This document shows positions 1 through 7,131 of a DNA stretch of 25,337 nt, piece after piece. A model generated the notes under the pieces. It had not been told where the DNA came from. It saw nothing but the letters and a program-made list of their open reading frames with translations, and made no database searches. Made by a program: the position numbers and the translations under genes. Within the stretch, counting starts at the first letter, position 1; each line of letters opens with the position of its first letter. Origin of the DNA: an uncultured Porphyromonadaceae bacterium (lineage in GTDB: Bacteria; Bacteroidota; Bacteroidia; Bacteroidales; Muribaculaceae); NCBI GenBank assembly GCA_902475285.1, contig CABRZA010000013.1:1-25337 (forward strand), in the 5' to 3' direction.

Positions 1-1221
1 GCCGCCGAAGCCGCCGCCCGAAAAGCCGCCGCCACCGCCCCCGCTGCGACCGCCGCCGCCGACAACCACCGGCGTGACAATCATGGGTATGGTGTAGGCC
101 ACGCTTTCAAGATGGCCGCAATGGGCGCAGGAATAATCCTTAACGCCTTTTCCGGCACTCACACCGGTGGGCGCACGAAGTATGCGGTCGCGCACGAAGC
201 GCGAGGTCAGGCCGCCGCAAGCCTCGCAACGGCGGAAGCCGCTGTTGGCCGTGACATACGGCTCGATGTCGGTTTCGCCGCACACCGGGCACAGCCACAC
301 ATCGTAGTCGACCGACCCGACGCGTTCCTCGGTGTCCTGCGAGGACGTGAGGTAGTCGTTGTCGTGCACTTCGTCGACCTTCTCCATGCGCGTTCCGCAG
401 TTGGGACACTTGCGCGACGTGTTGCGCCAGCGGTTAAGAAGTATCACCAGCGGTATCGACGCCAAGGCCGGCAGCCCGAGGCCGAAGAATGTAAGGGCAA
501 GATAGACGGGTTTGAGACCCACCAGGGCCGTATAGCGTGCGTGCAGGTCGCGGCCGCGCGTGCGCCGCACCTCCACAACAAGGAGAACGAGAAGCACAAG
601 CGTGATGCACCCGGCTATGCCGAAGTAAATGCCGAAGAAGTCGGCCAAAGAGACATCCTCTCCGTCGGCGAGACCGCGCTCATGAAGTTCCGAACGAATC
701 TCGGCAGCAGCCTCGGGATCGGTGAGCACAGTCTCGACAGTGCCGAGAGCCGCCACCAGACCACGGCCGTAATCGTTCTCGCGGAATGCCGGGAACATGT
801 CGCGCTGCAAAATCTTCTTGCACAGAATATCGGGGAGCACGCCTTCCAGACCGGGGCCGGTGCGTATGACGGCGCGCCGCAGATCCTTAGCCACAAGAAT
901 AAGAAGGCCGTTGTTGACGTCTTTCTGCCCCAGGCCCCACGCATTGTAGAGCTCGTTGGCGAAGAGGTCGATGTCGGCGGGGTCGATGTCGTCGACAACC
1001 ACCGCCACTGCTTCGGCAGTGGTAGCACGGCGTATGCCGCGCATGATTGCGTTGGCTCGCGCGGCATCGGCAGTGCCTATTATGCCGTCGGGATTTGAAA
1101 GGTACTGCGTGCTGTCGGCGCGCTGCACATTGGGCACTTCGGCCACGGTATATGTCGCGGCTCCGGCGGCAATAGCCGTCAGAGACACAAGAATGACTGT
1201 CAGAAGTTTGCGGAGCATCAT
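1..1221 (-). CDS. TPM-domain membrane protein with zinc ribbons, 3' end outside window
   Basis: The frame is open from the ATG at 1221 to the window edge (407 codons, no stop), so the C-terminus is missing. It begins with a signal peptide (about residues 1-21). A TPM domain (PF04536-like, YgcG family; about 37-170) follows, recognisable by LSNPDGIIG and NNGLLILVAKDLRRAVIRTG. Two membrane segments lie at about 193-218 and 238-263. After these come CxxC pairs typical of zinc ribbons (CPNCG at 272, then CPVCG, CEACG and CAHCG), and a glycine-rich tail seen in many TPM proteins. The family is linked to the envelope and to photosystem or respiratory repair, but no activity is certain here. The start overlaps the stop of the upstream phosphatase in an ATGA, so the two are probably translationally coupled. 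An alternative start is the next ATG at 1218. Confidence 0.85.
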   Translation of the reverse strand, partial: MMLRKLLTVILVSLTAIAAGAATYTVAEVPNVQRADSTQYLSNPDGIIGTADAARANAIMRGIRRATTAEAVAVVVDDIDPADIDLFANELYNAWGLGQKDVNNGLLILVAKDLRRAVIRTGPGLEGVLPDILCKKILQRDMFPAFRENDYGRGLVAALGTVETVLTDPEAAAEIRSELHERGLADGEDVSLADFFGIYFGIAGCITLVLLVLLVVEVRRTRGRDLHARYTALVGLKPVYLALTFFGLGLPALASIPLVILLNRWRNTSRKCPNCGTRMEKVDEVHDNDYLTSSQDTEERVGSVDYDVWLCPVCGETDIEPYVTANSGFRRCEACGGLTSRFVRDRILRAPTGVSAGKGVKDYSCAHCGHLESVAYTIPMIVTPVVVGGGGRSGGGGGGFSGGGFGG

Positions 1222-2513
1222 TTTTCAGGATACGCTATCGAGGCAAGGTAGGCGCGAAGATCGGCCCAGCGGTAGAATTTCTCGCGACCGGGAGCCTTGG
1301 CCACCGGCAGTTCGGTATCGTGCTCGTTGAGGTAAACGCGCACAAGAACGTCGGCCGCCGGGTCGGAAGGATTGCGGAAAAATATCATTTGAAGATTGGA
1401 AGCCATGGGCGAGACATGGAATGTGGCGTAGTCCGAAGCGAGTTCGGCCGGACGCTCCACCTCCGAATAAGCGTCGGCAATATGAAGGAGCGCCGCCAGG
1501 GGTATGATGTTGCCGTCGTGCCCGAAACGCAGCGTGGCACCGTGCTCGCCCGATGCTATGTAGCTGTCGGCGTTGTCGAGGATATGGCGCACCAGATTTC
1601 GGGCATTGCCGATGTGCAGGCCGCGCGCCGGTGGGTAGGAAGAGTTGGTGGCATAGAACTCGAAGTTCACGGTCTGCCAGAGGTTGAAGAGCTCGTCGTT
1701 GGTGAAAAGCGGCAGCAGGTCTATGTCGGTTTCCATGTTCTGAAGGTCGACGGCTATCCAGTAGAGGTCCCACATGAATGCGTCGCGGTCGACCCAACGG
1801 TCGGTGTAGGCCTTGTCGGCGAAAATCGACGATATGAGGCGGTCCGACTTTGTGTTGGCAGCCTTGAATCGCTTATAGTCCTGATAGTACGGCGCCTGGT
1901 GGCCGCAGTACTTTCCCGATTCGGGGCTGTGGTAGTTGAGATACACCATATTCCGTTCCGACGATTCGAGAGGTATGTCGAGCGCGGGATTGAGTTCTTT
2001 GAGCCCTTGGATGAAAGCGAACATCGAGTGTGCGCAGCGCATCACCGGGGTGGAGGCGGCGGTAATCTTCGCGCCGGGAGCTATCACGCCGGGGTGCGCC
2101 GATGCCATGCGGCGCGCTATGCCGCGATGCTGCCGCGCACCGAGAGGCGTGAGTTCTCCGCCGCGTCCGCGAGCCTCGGCCCACACGGTGTCGAGGCTGA
2201 GGCGCAGGCGCTCGCCCGTGGCGGTAAGCGCGCCGGCACGCGAGGCGTCGGCAAGCCGGTCGATTACGCGCTTATAGTCGTCGTCGGAAATAAGATAACG
2301 AGAGCCGTGACGTCCGTAGTGGCTCAGATAGAAGGCCTCGTAACCTTTGGGGGTATCCTGGCCGTAGTCGGCGCCCGGCCCGGGATAGGCGTAGTAGACA
2401 CCGCCGGCACGCTCGGGCACGGCGGCAACCTCCGCGCGATAATCGCGGGCAAAAACGGCAAAGGGCGTCGCGGCCAATAAGGCGGCGACAGCCCAGCGGT
2501 AGAGGGTATGCAT
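1218..2513 (-). CDS. Secreted histidine-type acid phosphatase
   Basis: A 431-residue protein of the histidine acid phosphatase branch (clan of phytases and acid phosphatases). Signal peptide at about 1-22 (AALLAATPFAVFA). The catalytic RHG motif is R68-H69-G70-S71-R72, in which H69 would be phosphorylated. The proton-donor motif is H332-D333 in FGHDGN, the HD type rather than the HAE type of the MINPP inositol phosphatases. It probably hydrolyses phosphomonoesters in the periplasm or at the surface; the substrate cannot be read from sequence. The length fits the family. It starts at the ATG at 2513, 31 bases after the preceding small gene, and its stop overlaps the start of the TPM protein by ATGA, suggesting co-expression. 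Confidence 0.88.
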   Translation of the reverse strand: MHTLYRWAVAALLAATPFAVFARDYRAEVAAVPERAGGVYYAYPGPGADYGQDTPKGYEAFYLSHYGRHGSRYLISDDDYKRVIDRLADASRAGALTATGERLRLSLDTVWAEARGRGGELTPLGARQHRGIARRMASAHPGVIAPGAKITAASTPVMRCAHSMFAFIQGLKELNPALDIPLESSERNMVYLNYHSPESGKYCGHQAPYYQDYKRFKAANTKSDRLISSIFADKAYTDRWVDRDAFMWDLYWIAVDLQNMETDIDLLPLFTNDELFNLWQTVNFEFYATNSSYPPARGLHIGNARNLVRHILDNADSYIASGEHGATLRFGHDGNIIPLAALLHIADAYSEVERPAELASDYATFHVSPMASNLQMIFFRNPSDPAADVLVRVYLNEHDTELPVAKAPGREKFYRWADLRAYLASIAYPEK

Positions 2514-2544
2514 ATAGCTGTGTATATCGATGATTTCTAAATAA

Positions 2545-2826
2545 TTACTTCTTTTTACGGAACAATGGGGCAGCCATCTTCACAAGTCTTATGGCAAAGA
2601 AAGCATATTCGGCCATGGTGAACGCTCCGGCCAGACGCGAGAAAAGCGAACTCGAACCGCCTATGAGCGGTGCACGGCGCCGGTAACTATCGAGGCGCGC
2701 GGCGAGCTTGAACTTCTGTATCTCCATCTGCGCCTGCACCATGGTGCGGCGCATCTGCATCTCTTCGTAGGTATATCCGGTCCACTGCGGGCCTTCATTC
2801 ATTGGATACGGGGGCAGATTGATCAT
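2545..2826 (-). CDS. Small conserved hypothetical protein downstream of holin-like gene
   Basis: A 93-residue protein. The N-terminal half is hydrophilic and helix-prone (EEMQMRRTMVQAQMEIQKFK, about 22-41). The second half has a moderately hydrophobic stretch (about 65-88) and a basic tail ending RKKK. The ATG at 2826 lies inside the upstream holin-like gene, giving a 32-base overlap. A second in-frame ATG at 2802 (residue 9) would reduce the overlap to 8 bases, so the start is uncertain. Tight coupling to the membrane gene suggests a partner role at the inner membrane (inference). I do not recognise a named domain. Confidence 0.7.
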   Translation of the reverse strand: MINLPPYPMNEGPQWTGYTYEEMQMRRTMVQAQMEIQKFKLAARLDSYRRRAPLIGGSSSLFSRLAGAFTMAEYAFFAIRLVKMAAPLFRKKK

Positions 2827-3190
2827 GGTTGGCGGCGTTTTGGGGCGGGTCGAGGAGGAGAACGCTCAAAAATCGAGCGATAGGATTGACCAGCAATTGT
2901 TTACGGAATATCACAAGCAGCGAGAGCAGCACGACATAGAATCCGGCGACAATGACAAACGACCACAGGGGCGTAAGTGCGTCCGACAGAGCTATGCCTA
3001 CGGCTATCGAAACAAACACCATGGCCACCGTCGACACTATGGTGAGCAACGATGCCAGGGCTATGGCCGAAAGCAGGCGCGTGAGCTTCTGGGCAACGTT
3101 GAGACGCGTGTCCTCGACCAGGAGCTTCAGGTAGCGGCTCACCACGGAGAGAAGTTCCGAGAAGCTGCCGCTGTTGTCGGCGTTAATCAT
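2795..3190 (-). CDS. Phage holin III-like (Phage_holin_3_6) membrane protein
   Basis: A 131-residue protein with an amphipathic N-terminal helix (LLSVVSRYLKLLVEDTRLNV), two strong membrane segments (about 42-68 and 75-98) and a polar tail. This matches the small 'phage holin family/actinobacteriophage holin III' proteins that are common in Bacteroidota chromosomes next to YtxH genes. Such proteins are not phage lysis genes in this setting; a membrane-stress or envelope role is the usual guess. The ATG at 3190 is chosen; a TTG two codons upstream (3196) is a weaker option. It overlaps the next gene by 32 bases and lies 122 bases after the YtxH gene, separated by a hairpin. Confidence 0.75.
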   Translation of the reverse strand: MINADNSGSFSELLSVVSRYLKLLVEDTRLNVAQKLTRLLSAIALASLLTIVSTVAMVFVSIAVGIALSDALTPLWSFVIVAGFYVVLLSLLVIFRKQLLVNPIARFLSVLLLDPPQNAANHDQSAPVSNE

Positions 3191-3257
3191 AAGCAATGCG
3201 ATGAAGAAGTGATGTTTTTAAGGCCCGCAGGGGCGCCCGGGGAAGAACAAATATGAC

Positions 3258-3295
3258 GTGGCCCGCGCACTGACCCGCAGGCGGTGCGCGGCCAC
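3258..3295 (-). terminator. Strong hairpin between YtxH and holin-like genes
   Basis: Inverted repeat GTGGCC(c)GCGCAC / GTGCGCGGCCAC: 12 base pairs with one bulged base and a 13-base loop. It lies just after the stop of the second YtxH gene. No clear U-tract follows on the minus strand, so it could be an attenuator or mRNA-processing hairpin rather than a full terminator. A near-consensus -7 box (CATATTTG, one mismatch from TAnnTTTG) lies just beyond it, at 3248-3255, and could start transcription of the holin-like gene. Confidence 0.5.
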
Positions 3296-3312
3296 ATCGG
3301 CCGTACCGGTGG

Positions 3313-3507
3313 TCAGGCCTTCTTTTCCTCTACTTCGGAGGCTATCATCTCCACGAGCTCGTCGATGTCGTCGGCGGCGATGATGCCTTTCTTTTGGAGG
3401 ATGAGTTTGATGCGTTCGCGAAGCTCCTCGCCCGTGGTGGGGGTGAGAAGAGCTGTGGCGACGGCGCCTACTGCGGCACCGGCAAGGAAGGTAAGCAATC
3501 CTTTCAT
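3313..3507 (-). CDS. YtxH-family small protein (second copy)
   Basis: A 64-residue protein. The N-terminal membrane or signal-anchor helix is glycine/alanine rich (LLTFLAGAAVGAVATALLTP), followed by TTGEELRERI and an acidic helical tail. This is the classic YtxH layout (PF12732): a GxxxGxxxxxL helix followed by P.sGxElR. It starts at the ATG at 3507, 25 bases after the stop of the first YtxH gene, so the two form a bicistron. The role is unknown; family members are linked to general stress in Firmicutes. The two copies share design but differ in sequence, so the duplication is old. Confidence 0.82.
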   Translation of the reverse strand: MKGLLTFLAGAAVGAVATALLTPTTGEELRERIKLILQKKGIIAADDIDELVEMIASEVEEKKA

Positions 3508-3532
3508 GGCTGTTGATATTGTTGCGGGTGGA

Positions 3533-3736
3533 TTATTTTATGTCCTTGATTTCTTCCGAAATCTGGTCGGCGAGGCTCTCGAGCTGCGACTCCTTGATGC
3601 CGGGGATATGGCTGCGCAGGTAGTTCATGATCGATGCGCGGGTCTCCGAACCCTTCTGGGGTGCGAGAAGAAGCGAGGCTGCGGCGCCTACGAGCGCGCC
3701 TCCGAGGGCGGCGATGACAATAGGAAGAGCTTTCAT
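3533..3736 (-). CDS. YtxH-family small protein (first copy)
   Basis: A 67-residue protein with an N-terminal Gly/Ala helix (IVIAALGGALVGAAASLLLAP), then QKGSETRASI and a C-terminal acidic helix (ESLADQISEEIKDIK). It has the YtxH pattern and is the first gene of the envelope cluster. The ATG at 3736 is the only plausible start. The HtrA gene ends 111 bases upstream with a strong hairpin between, so the cluster probably has its own promoter. No clear TAnnTTTG box was found, so its transcription start is open. Confidence 0.82.
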   Translation of the reverse strand: MKALPIVIAALGGALVGAAASLLLAPQKGSETRASIMNYLRSHIPGIKESQLESLADQISEEIKDIK

Positions 3737-3787
3737 TGTAGTAGCGTGTTAATGTGTTTTGGTTTTGTGTCTATGTCGTATAAACGC

Positions 3788-3837
3788 GGCCGGTGGGCAA
3801 AATGTTTTGAGGAGATGAAAATATTTTGCCACCGGCC
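3788..3837 (-). terminator. Hairpin after the HtrA gene, likely terminator
   Basis: Near-perfect inverted repeat: GGCCGGTGG-g-CAAAAT (3788-3803) pairs with ATTTTGCCACCGGCC (3823-3837), one bulge, 19-base loop. It lies 10 bases past the HtrA stop on the minus strand. The tract after the stem is only mildly U-rich, so termination efficiency is uncertain. Confidence 0.6.
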
Positions 3838-3847
3838 GGCGGAGAGG

Positions 3848-5284
3848 TTAATCGTTGAGGGGCACGGCATAGTAGGCGGCCTTGCCGTCGGGATAGATGC
3901 CCGAGAGGAAAAGGACCTTGTCGGTGGCCGAGGCCGATTGCTCCACGGCACGGGCTATGGCCGTCACTTCGTCGGCGCCCGTCACGCGGTTGCCGTTGAC
4001 GCTCAGCACTATGAATCCCTGGCGCACGCCGGCGCGGGCAAAGCGTCCGCCGTCGGTGATGTCGGCCACGGCAACGCCCCCGCGTATGCCGAGCCTACGG
4101 GCTGCATCGGCATCGATTTCGGCGAGGGTCACGCCCAGACCGTCGTCATCGCCGCGCTTGGTTATGGCGGTGTCGCCCCGGCTGTTGCGGAAAGTCACGC
4201 TGCCGGTATATTTCTTGCCGTCGCGCCAATAGGCGATGTCGGCCTTGTCGCCGGGGCTGTAGCGCGTGATTATCTCCTGTAGCTCGGCGGTGGTGCGCGT
4301 GGGGCGCCCGTCGATGGCAACTATCACGTCGCCTTCGGCAAGCCCGGCCTCCATGGCGGCCGAGCGCTCCTCGACCGACGCCACATAGATACCTGCCGCC
4401 GGCTCCGACAGAAGCTTGTAGTGCTCTATGAGTTCGGGGCTGAGCTCCTGGAAACGTATGCCGAGAAGAGCACGCTGCACTGCCCCGTAGGCTTTGAGGT
4501 CGCCAACCACCTTCTGCACTATCGACACGGGGATAGCGAACGAGCAGCCGGCATAGGTACCTGTCTGCGAATAAATTGCGGTATTTATACCCACAAGCTC
4601 GCCGTCGAGGTTCACAAGAGCGCCGCCGCTGTTGCCTCGGTTTACGGCCGCATCGGTCTGTATATACGCCTCTATGCCGTTGCTCACGGGCATGCCGGTG
4701 GCGGTAGAGATGTTGCGGGCCTTGGCACTGACGATACCCGAGGTAACCGACGAGGTGAAGCCGAAGGGATTGCCAACGGCGAGAACCCACTCGCCCACGC
4801 GCAGTTTCTCGCTGTCGCCCAAGGGTATGACATGCAGGTTGGGGGCCTCTATTTTGATGAGCGCGAGGTCGGTAACGGGGTCGGAGCCGACCACGGTGGC
4901 GGGGAAATTGCGGTTGTCGTTGAGGGTCACTTCAAGACGCTCGGCATCGGCTATTACGTGGTTGTTGGTCACGATATAGCCGTCAGTGTCGATTATCACG
5001 CCCGAGCCGAGACCCGTCTGTTGGGGCTGCTGTTGCTGCTGCGGAGCGCGCTGGGGACGGCGGGGTGTGCCGAAGAAAAAGTCGAGAAGTGGGTCGCCGT
5101 AGTACGATCCGGCCTGGTTGCGGTCCTGGGGTGTGGCAAAACTTTTGACGCTCACCACGCCGTTGACCGTACGCTCGGCGGCATCGACAAAGTCGTTGCG
5201 GCTGAGCACGCGGAGACTGTCGCCGCCGGCCGATGCCGTCAGCGAGGCCAATGTGATGAAGAAGAGCAATACTGTCGTTTTCAT
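3848..5284 (-). CDS. degP: Periplasmic serine protease, HtrA/DegP family
   Basis: A 478-residue protease/chaperone of the periplasm that degrades or refolds misfolded envelope proteins. Signal peptide at about 1-19 (LLFFITLASLTASA). The trypsin-like domain carries a complete triad: H109 (TNNHVIAD), D139 (DPVTDLALI) and S219 (RGNSGGAL). Two PDZ domains follow, at about 285-375 (LLGIRFQEL, GLAEGDVIVAIDG) and 385-470 (GLGVTLAEI, GVRQGFIVLSVNG). The loop before the catalytic histidine has a glutamine run (82-89). An ATG 22 codons further upstream (5350) is rejected, because a good promoter lies between it and 5284 and the signal peptide begins at 5284. It is monocistronic by appearance and lies beside the YtxH/holin cluster, which suggests a shared envelope-stress theme. 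Confidence 0.95.
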   Translation of the reverse strand: MKTTVLLFFITLASLTASAGGDSLRVLSRNDFVDAAERTVNGVVSVKSFATPQDRNQAGSYYGDPLLDFFFGTPRRPQRAPQQQQQPQQTGLGSGVIIDTDGYIVTNNHVIADAERLEVTLNDNRNFPATVVGSDPVTDLALIKIEAPNLHVIPLGDSEKLRVGEWVLAVGNPFGFTSSVTSGIVSAKARNISTATGMPVSNGIEAYIQTDAAVNRGNSGGALVNLDGELVGINTAIYSQTGTYAGCSFAIPVSIVQKVVGDLKAYGAVQRALLGIRFQELSPELIEHYKLLSEPAAGIYVASVEERSAAMEAGLAEGDVIVAIDGRPTRTTAELQEIITRYSPGDKADIAYWRDGKKYTGSVTFRNSRGDTAITKRGDDDGLGVTLAEIDADAARRLGIRGGVAVADITDGGRFARAGVRQGFIVLSVNGNRVTGADEVTAIARAVEQSASATDKVLFLSGIYPDGKAAYYAVPLND

Positions 5285-5319
5285 TGCATTAAAGTGATAA
5301 GATTGCAGAGTAGATGATG

Positions 5320-5351
5320 CAAAGATACCCAAACGGACTCCGCGATGCAAA
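5320..5351 (-). promoter_or_regulatory. Bacteroidota promoter for the HtrA gene
   Basis: On the minus strand, TTTG (5351-5348) and TATCTTTG (5327-5320) are 20 bases apart, matching the -33 TTTG / -7 TAnnTTTG consensus. It predicts a leader of roughly 30 bases before the ATG at 5284 and supports that start. Confidence 0.75.
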
Positions 5352-5405
5352 TATATTATTGATATTTACATATCTACAAACAATCTTAACACTCCTCGCC
5401 GTGAC

Positions 5406-5591
5406 TCAGCCTTCGGTCTGCTTCATGGCCTTCTTTGGGCAGTTGCGCACGCATTTGCCGCACTCTATGCACAACGAGTAGTCAATCACCGGATAGCCCT
5501 CGGCATCCTGCGTGATAGCACCCACGGGGCACAGCCGCATCAGTGGGCACACATGGTTGTGAGGGCATAAATTCTTGTCAACTTTTATCAT
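5406..5591 (-). CDS. Small 4Fe-4S ferredoxin-like protein
   Basis: A 61-residue two-cluster ferredoxin fold. The C-terminal site is canonical (CIECGKCVRNCP, CxxCxxCxxxCP). The N-terminal site is altered: C9, C15 and C21-P with spacing CX5CX5CP, in place of the tight CxxCxxC. C21 is in the position that normally completes the other cluster's CP motif, so cluster occupancy needs testing. Small ferredoxins of this kind are found in Bacteroidales, probably as electron carriers for an unknown partner. The ATG at 5591 is chosen because a promoter box lies directly upstream (5608-5615); a start at 5693 would lie above that promoter and adds a non-ferredoxin segment. Confidence 0.85.
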   Translation of the reverse strand: MIKVDKNLCPHNHVCPLMRLCPVGAITQDAEGYPVIDYSLCIECGKCVRNCPKKAMKQTEG

Positions 5592-5607
5592 AGCAAATAT
5601 TTTTCTG

Positions 5608-5615
5608 CAAAAGTA
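5608..5615 (-). promoter_or_regulatory. Promoter -7 box for the ferredoxin gene
   Basis: TACTTTTG on the minus strand matches TAnnTTTG, 16 bases upstream of the ATG. No clear -33 TTTG at 19-21 bases. The leader would be very short. Confidence 0.5.
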
Positions 5616-5753
5616 ATCATTTTTCTCAATCCAATCAGCACAAATGAAATTTCCCAGGCCATTGCGCAAAACCTCCCGAGCCCCACATCTCATTGAATGC
5701 CAAATAAATACACTCGAATATTTTTATGGACGTAGATTTACAAAAAAATTTTG

Positions 5754-5761
5754 TAACTTTG
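5754..5761 (+). promoter_or_regulatory. Promoter -7 box for fabG
   Basis: TAACTTTG matches TAnnTTTG exactly, 26 bases before the fabG ATG, in an A/T-rich stretch unlike the surrounding GC-rich DNA. The -33 element is not well conserved. Confidence 0.65.
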
Positions 5762-5787
5762 CAGCCACGAAACTAACACACACCCTT

Positions 5788-6534
5788 ATGAAACTACTCG
5801 AAGGAAAAACCGCCCTCATCACCGGAGCGGCCCGCGGCATCGGCAAGGCCCTTGCCCTGCGTTTCGCCCAGGAGGGCGCCAACATCGCTTTCACCGACCT
5901 TACAATAGACGAAAACGGCAAAGCCACCGAGGCTGAAATCGCTGCCTGCGGCGTGAAATGCAAAGGCTACGCCTCCAACGCCGCCGACTTCAACCAGACC
6001 AAAGAAGTTGTGGCGCAGGTTGTAGAAGACTTCGGCCGCATCGACATCCTTGTCAACAACGCCGGCATAACCAAAGACGGTCTGATGATGCGCATGACCG
6101 AGGCTCAGTGGGACGCCGTAATCGCCGTCAACCTCAAAAGCGCCTTCAACTTCATCAACGCCGTCCTTCCCATCATGGTGCGCCAGCGCGGCGGCTCGAT
6201 AATCAACATGGCCTCCGTCGTGGGCGTTCACGGCAACGCCGGCCAAGCCAACTATGCAGCTTCCAAGGCCGGTCTCATAGCCCTTGCCAAGAGCATCGCA
6301 CAGGAAGTTGGCTCGCGCGGCATCCGCGCCAACGCCATCGCCCCCGGCTTCATCGAGACTGCCATGACGGCCCAGCTCCCCGACGCCGTGCGTGAAGAAT
6401 GGAAGAAGAAAATCCCCCTGCGTCGCGGCGGCAGCGTGGACGACATCGCCAACGTGGCCACCTTCCTCGCATCCGACATGTCGAGCTACGTCACCGGCCA
6501 GGTCATTCAGGTCGACGGCGGCATGAATATGTAA
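5788..6534 (+). CDS. fabG: 3-oxoacyl-[acyl-carrier-protein] reductase
   Basis: A 248-residue classical short-chain dehydrogenase. It reduces 3-oxoacyl-ACP to 3-hydroxyacyl-ACP with NADPH in type II fatty-acid synthesis (cytoplasm). Visible motifs: the cofactor loop TGAARGIG (12-19), NNAG (90-93), N115, S143, Y156 and K160 (YxxxK), and the C-terminal tail VTGQVIQVDGGM typical of FabG. The length is normal. The ATG at 5788 follows a clear -7 box; in-frame upstream codons to 5644 lie above that promoter. It stands alone between the divergent ferredoxin and a bidirectional terminator, not in a fab operon. Other SDR substrates are possible, but FabG is much the best fit. Confidence 0.93.
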   Translation: MKLLEGKTALITGAARGIGKALALRFAQEGANIAFTDLTIDENGKATEAEIAACGVKCKGYASNAADFNQTKEVVAQVVEDFGRIDILVNNAGITKDGLMMRMTEAQWDAVIAVNLKSAFNFINAVLPIMVRQRGGSIINMASVVGVHGNAGQANYAASKAGLIALAKSIAQEVGSRGIRANAIAPGFIETAMTAQLPDAVREEWKKKIPLRRGGSVDDIANVATFLASDMSSYVTGQVIQVDGGMNM

Positions 6535-6556
6535 TCACCGGCACATCAGCATATAG

Positions 6557-6588
6557 CACGCCCGCACCGGAGCACCGGCGCGGGCGTG
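6557..6588. terminator. Bidirectional terminator between fabG and lipoprotein gene
   Basis: CACGCCCGC-a-CCGG-agca-CCGG-c-GCGGGCGTG forms a 13-base-pair hairpin with a 4-base loop, followed on the plus strand by TTGTGTGTG. It sits between two convergent genes and probably ends both transcripts. Confidence 0.75.
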
Positions 6589-6613
6589 TTGTGTGTGTAA
6601 TCAGAAGTCGGAA

Positions 6614-7093
6614 TCAGTCGGTGTCCTTGTCGCTGATTTGGGGCGTCACGCGCGTGGTGGTTGTACCGGCGCCCGGGATATCTTCGGCCGAGGCGACGAC
6701 CTCAACGTCGAACACAACTATCGACACAGCCGGCTCCTTGTCGACGGCATAGAGAGGACTTTCCACCTCGAGTATATGTGCGCCCAGAGGAGTTTCGTCG
6801 GAAGTGGCGATGGCGAAGCCGTAGGGAGGCTCAACGTTGCTGCCAAGGTAGTAGTAGTCCCAGTAATAGTTGGCGGCAGTGATGAGGGCGCCCTTGCCCT
6901 CATCCTTGTTCACAACCTGGATGTCGGTGATTTCCATCGTTTCGCCCTGCACCACATAGAGGGTGCCGTCGACGTTGACAGCGTTTTCGAAGGTGAAGTT
7001 GAAATCGACGTCGGGGAGATCCTTGTCGTCGTGGCACGACGTAAGAGCCAGCGCCGGCACGAGAAGGAGCAAAAGGATGAGATACTTTTTCAT
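6614..7093 (-). CDS. Small lipoprotein, likely outer-membrane surface
   Basis: A 159-residue protein with a lipoprotein signal: hydrophobic helix LILLLLLVPALA, lipobox LTSC with C20. The acidic start of the mature part (C-HDDKD) resembles the lipoprotein export signal that sends Bacteroidota lipoproteins to the cell surface. The remainder is beta-rich (Ig-like strands such as TLYVVQGETMEITDIQVV) with many aromatic residues (YYWDYYYLG). I do not recognise a family. The ATG at 7093 is preferred over a start 14 codons upstream, which would put charged residues ahead of the signal peptide. It lies 38 bases after clpB on the same strand and may be read through from it. Confidence 0.75.
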   Translation of the reverse strand: MKKYLILLLLLVPALALTSCHDDKDLPDVDFNFTFENAVNVDGTLYVVQGETMEITDIQVVNKDEGKGALITAANYYWDYYYLGSNVEPPYGFAIATSDETPLGAHILEVESPLYAVDKEPAVSIVVFDVEVVASAEDIPGAGTTTTRVTPQISDKDTD

Positions 7094-7131
7094 AATCCTG
7101 AGAGTATTGAAACGGTTTTTAAAAGAAAGAA

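Noticed and set aside
2795..3190. Holin-like gene taken as evidence of a prophage
   Set aside because: No integrase, tail, capsid or lysin gene is near. Holin-III-like genes beside YtxH genes are ordinary chromosomal genes in Bacteroidota.
3258..3295. Mobile element terminal inverted repeat
   Set aside because: The arms are only 13 bases apart with no transposase or target duplication; it is a hairpin.
5285..5350. Upstream ATG adding 22 residues to HtrA
   Set aside because: The promoter at 5320-5351 would then lie inside the coding region, and the signal peptide would no longer be N-terminal.
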